Shown here one piece after another: positions 63,700-64,000 of a DNA stretch of 64,000 bases; positions within the stretch are counted from its first letter, which is position 1; each line of letters opens with the position of its first letter. Position numbers and translations under genes: made by a program. The DNA comes from Impatiens glandulifera (taxonomy: Eukaryota; Streptophyta; Magnoliopsida; Ericales; Balsaminaceae). Where the stretch lies: the NCBI RefSeq assembly GCF_907164915.1, contig NC_061862.1, positions 58,878,619 through 58,942,618 on the forward strand. The letters are read 5' to 3'. The notes under the pieces were generated by a model. It worked only from the letters and a program-made list of their open reading frames with translations. It ran no database searches and was not told where the DNA came from.

Positions 63700-64000
63700 G
63701 ACATACTTGAGCATGGGAGGAAGGAACTTACGAACGTTTCATACGACTTCAGTAAAGAATTCAAAAGTATCAGCGCCTTATCCTCATCCTTGTACTTTTA
63801 CCCGATGTTTTATAAATCAAGGAGAATATTGACATAATCGTCGAGATGCGTTTGCAAATCCTTCCCCCAGTCATTCTAAATTTGAAGAATATTTGCTTAA
63901 TGTATATTCGAGACGACAGTGTCTTAGTCATATACAAAGTTTCTAACTGAAGTCACACCTCTATTGTCGTCATGGCACTAGCAACCTCTCGTAGTACCTT
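63436..64000. repeat. Inverted repeat of gag sequence with 29-bp loop
   Basis: Arm one 63436-63699, spacer 63700-63728, arm two 63729-64000 or beyond. Arms share long blocks such as GAATTCTTTACTGAAGTCGT and differ by roughly a tenth of positions plus indels. The end of the window (AGGTACTACG in reverse) lines up with the start of arm one, so the repeat may extend further. Confidence 0.92.

Larger units (their letters stand above)
62715..64000 (+). mobile_element. Copia D, left part only
   Basis: LTR, primer site and gag are present; the element or its rearranged remains continue beyond the window. It sits directly against the LTR remnant of copia C, so it probably inserted into that LTR. Confidence 0.75.

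Noticed and set aside
63436..64000. Assembly artefact at the window end
   Set aside because: The two arms differ by many substitutions and indels, which a folded duplicate read would not show.

Overview
The window is plant nuclear DNA, most likely from a dicot. It is very AT-rich and has spliced genes with GT-AG introns. It holds two apparently intact host genes, both in the centre: an anaphase-promoting-complex subunit 8 (CDC23-type) gene on + (35726-38307) and an arginine/serine-rich splicing-associated gene on - (39403-45312). They converge tail to tail across about 1.1 kb. Almost everything else is transposable elements at different stages of decay. I see no viral or organellar block.

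Layout. 0.46-8.64 kb: a Mutator-like (MULE) locus with a Ulp1-type (C48) SUMO-protease-like pseudogene on + and a FAR1/MuDR-type transposase pseudogene on -. Four arrays of a 15-bp near-palindrome, TTTCGGGWCCCGAAA, separate the parts. 9.2-9.4 kb: a foldback MITE. 10.717-14.372 kb: a Pack-MULE with a perfect 9-bp target duplication and about 140-bp TIRs; it carries fragments of two unrelated host genes, a RAD6-type ubiquitin-conjugating enzyme and an RLCK-VII receptor-like kinase. 16-24 kb: inverted copies of a copia pol fragment flank unidentified repeat DNA, which is split by a hAT-like element (8-bp target duplication), which in turn is split by a copia element. 25.5-35 kb: extremely AT-rich DNA with layered tandem duplications. 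45.3-49.3 kb: intergenic DNA with a solo LTR nested inside another solo LTR, plus SINE-like repeats. 49.3-57.2 kb: a large copia element with both LTRs. 57.2-64 kb: more SINE-like repeats, an internally deleted copia, and the start of another copia whose gag region is followed by an inverted copy of itself that runs off the window end.

How it works together. The two host genes are housekeeping (cell-cycle ubiquitination and mRNA processing) and show no link to their neighbours beyond convergence. The splicing gene has a 3.4-kb intron that has collected several MITEs. The two most unusual things are the palindrome-array architecture of the MULE locus, which looks like two head-to-tail units each closed by inverted arrays, and the two-gene Pack-MULE. 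I did not find a convincing wholly new system. Exon boundaries were placed by eye from splice consensus and remembered family sequences; no alignment or database search was run.
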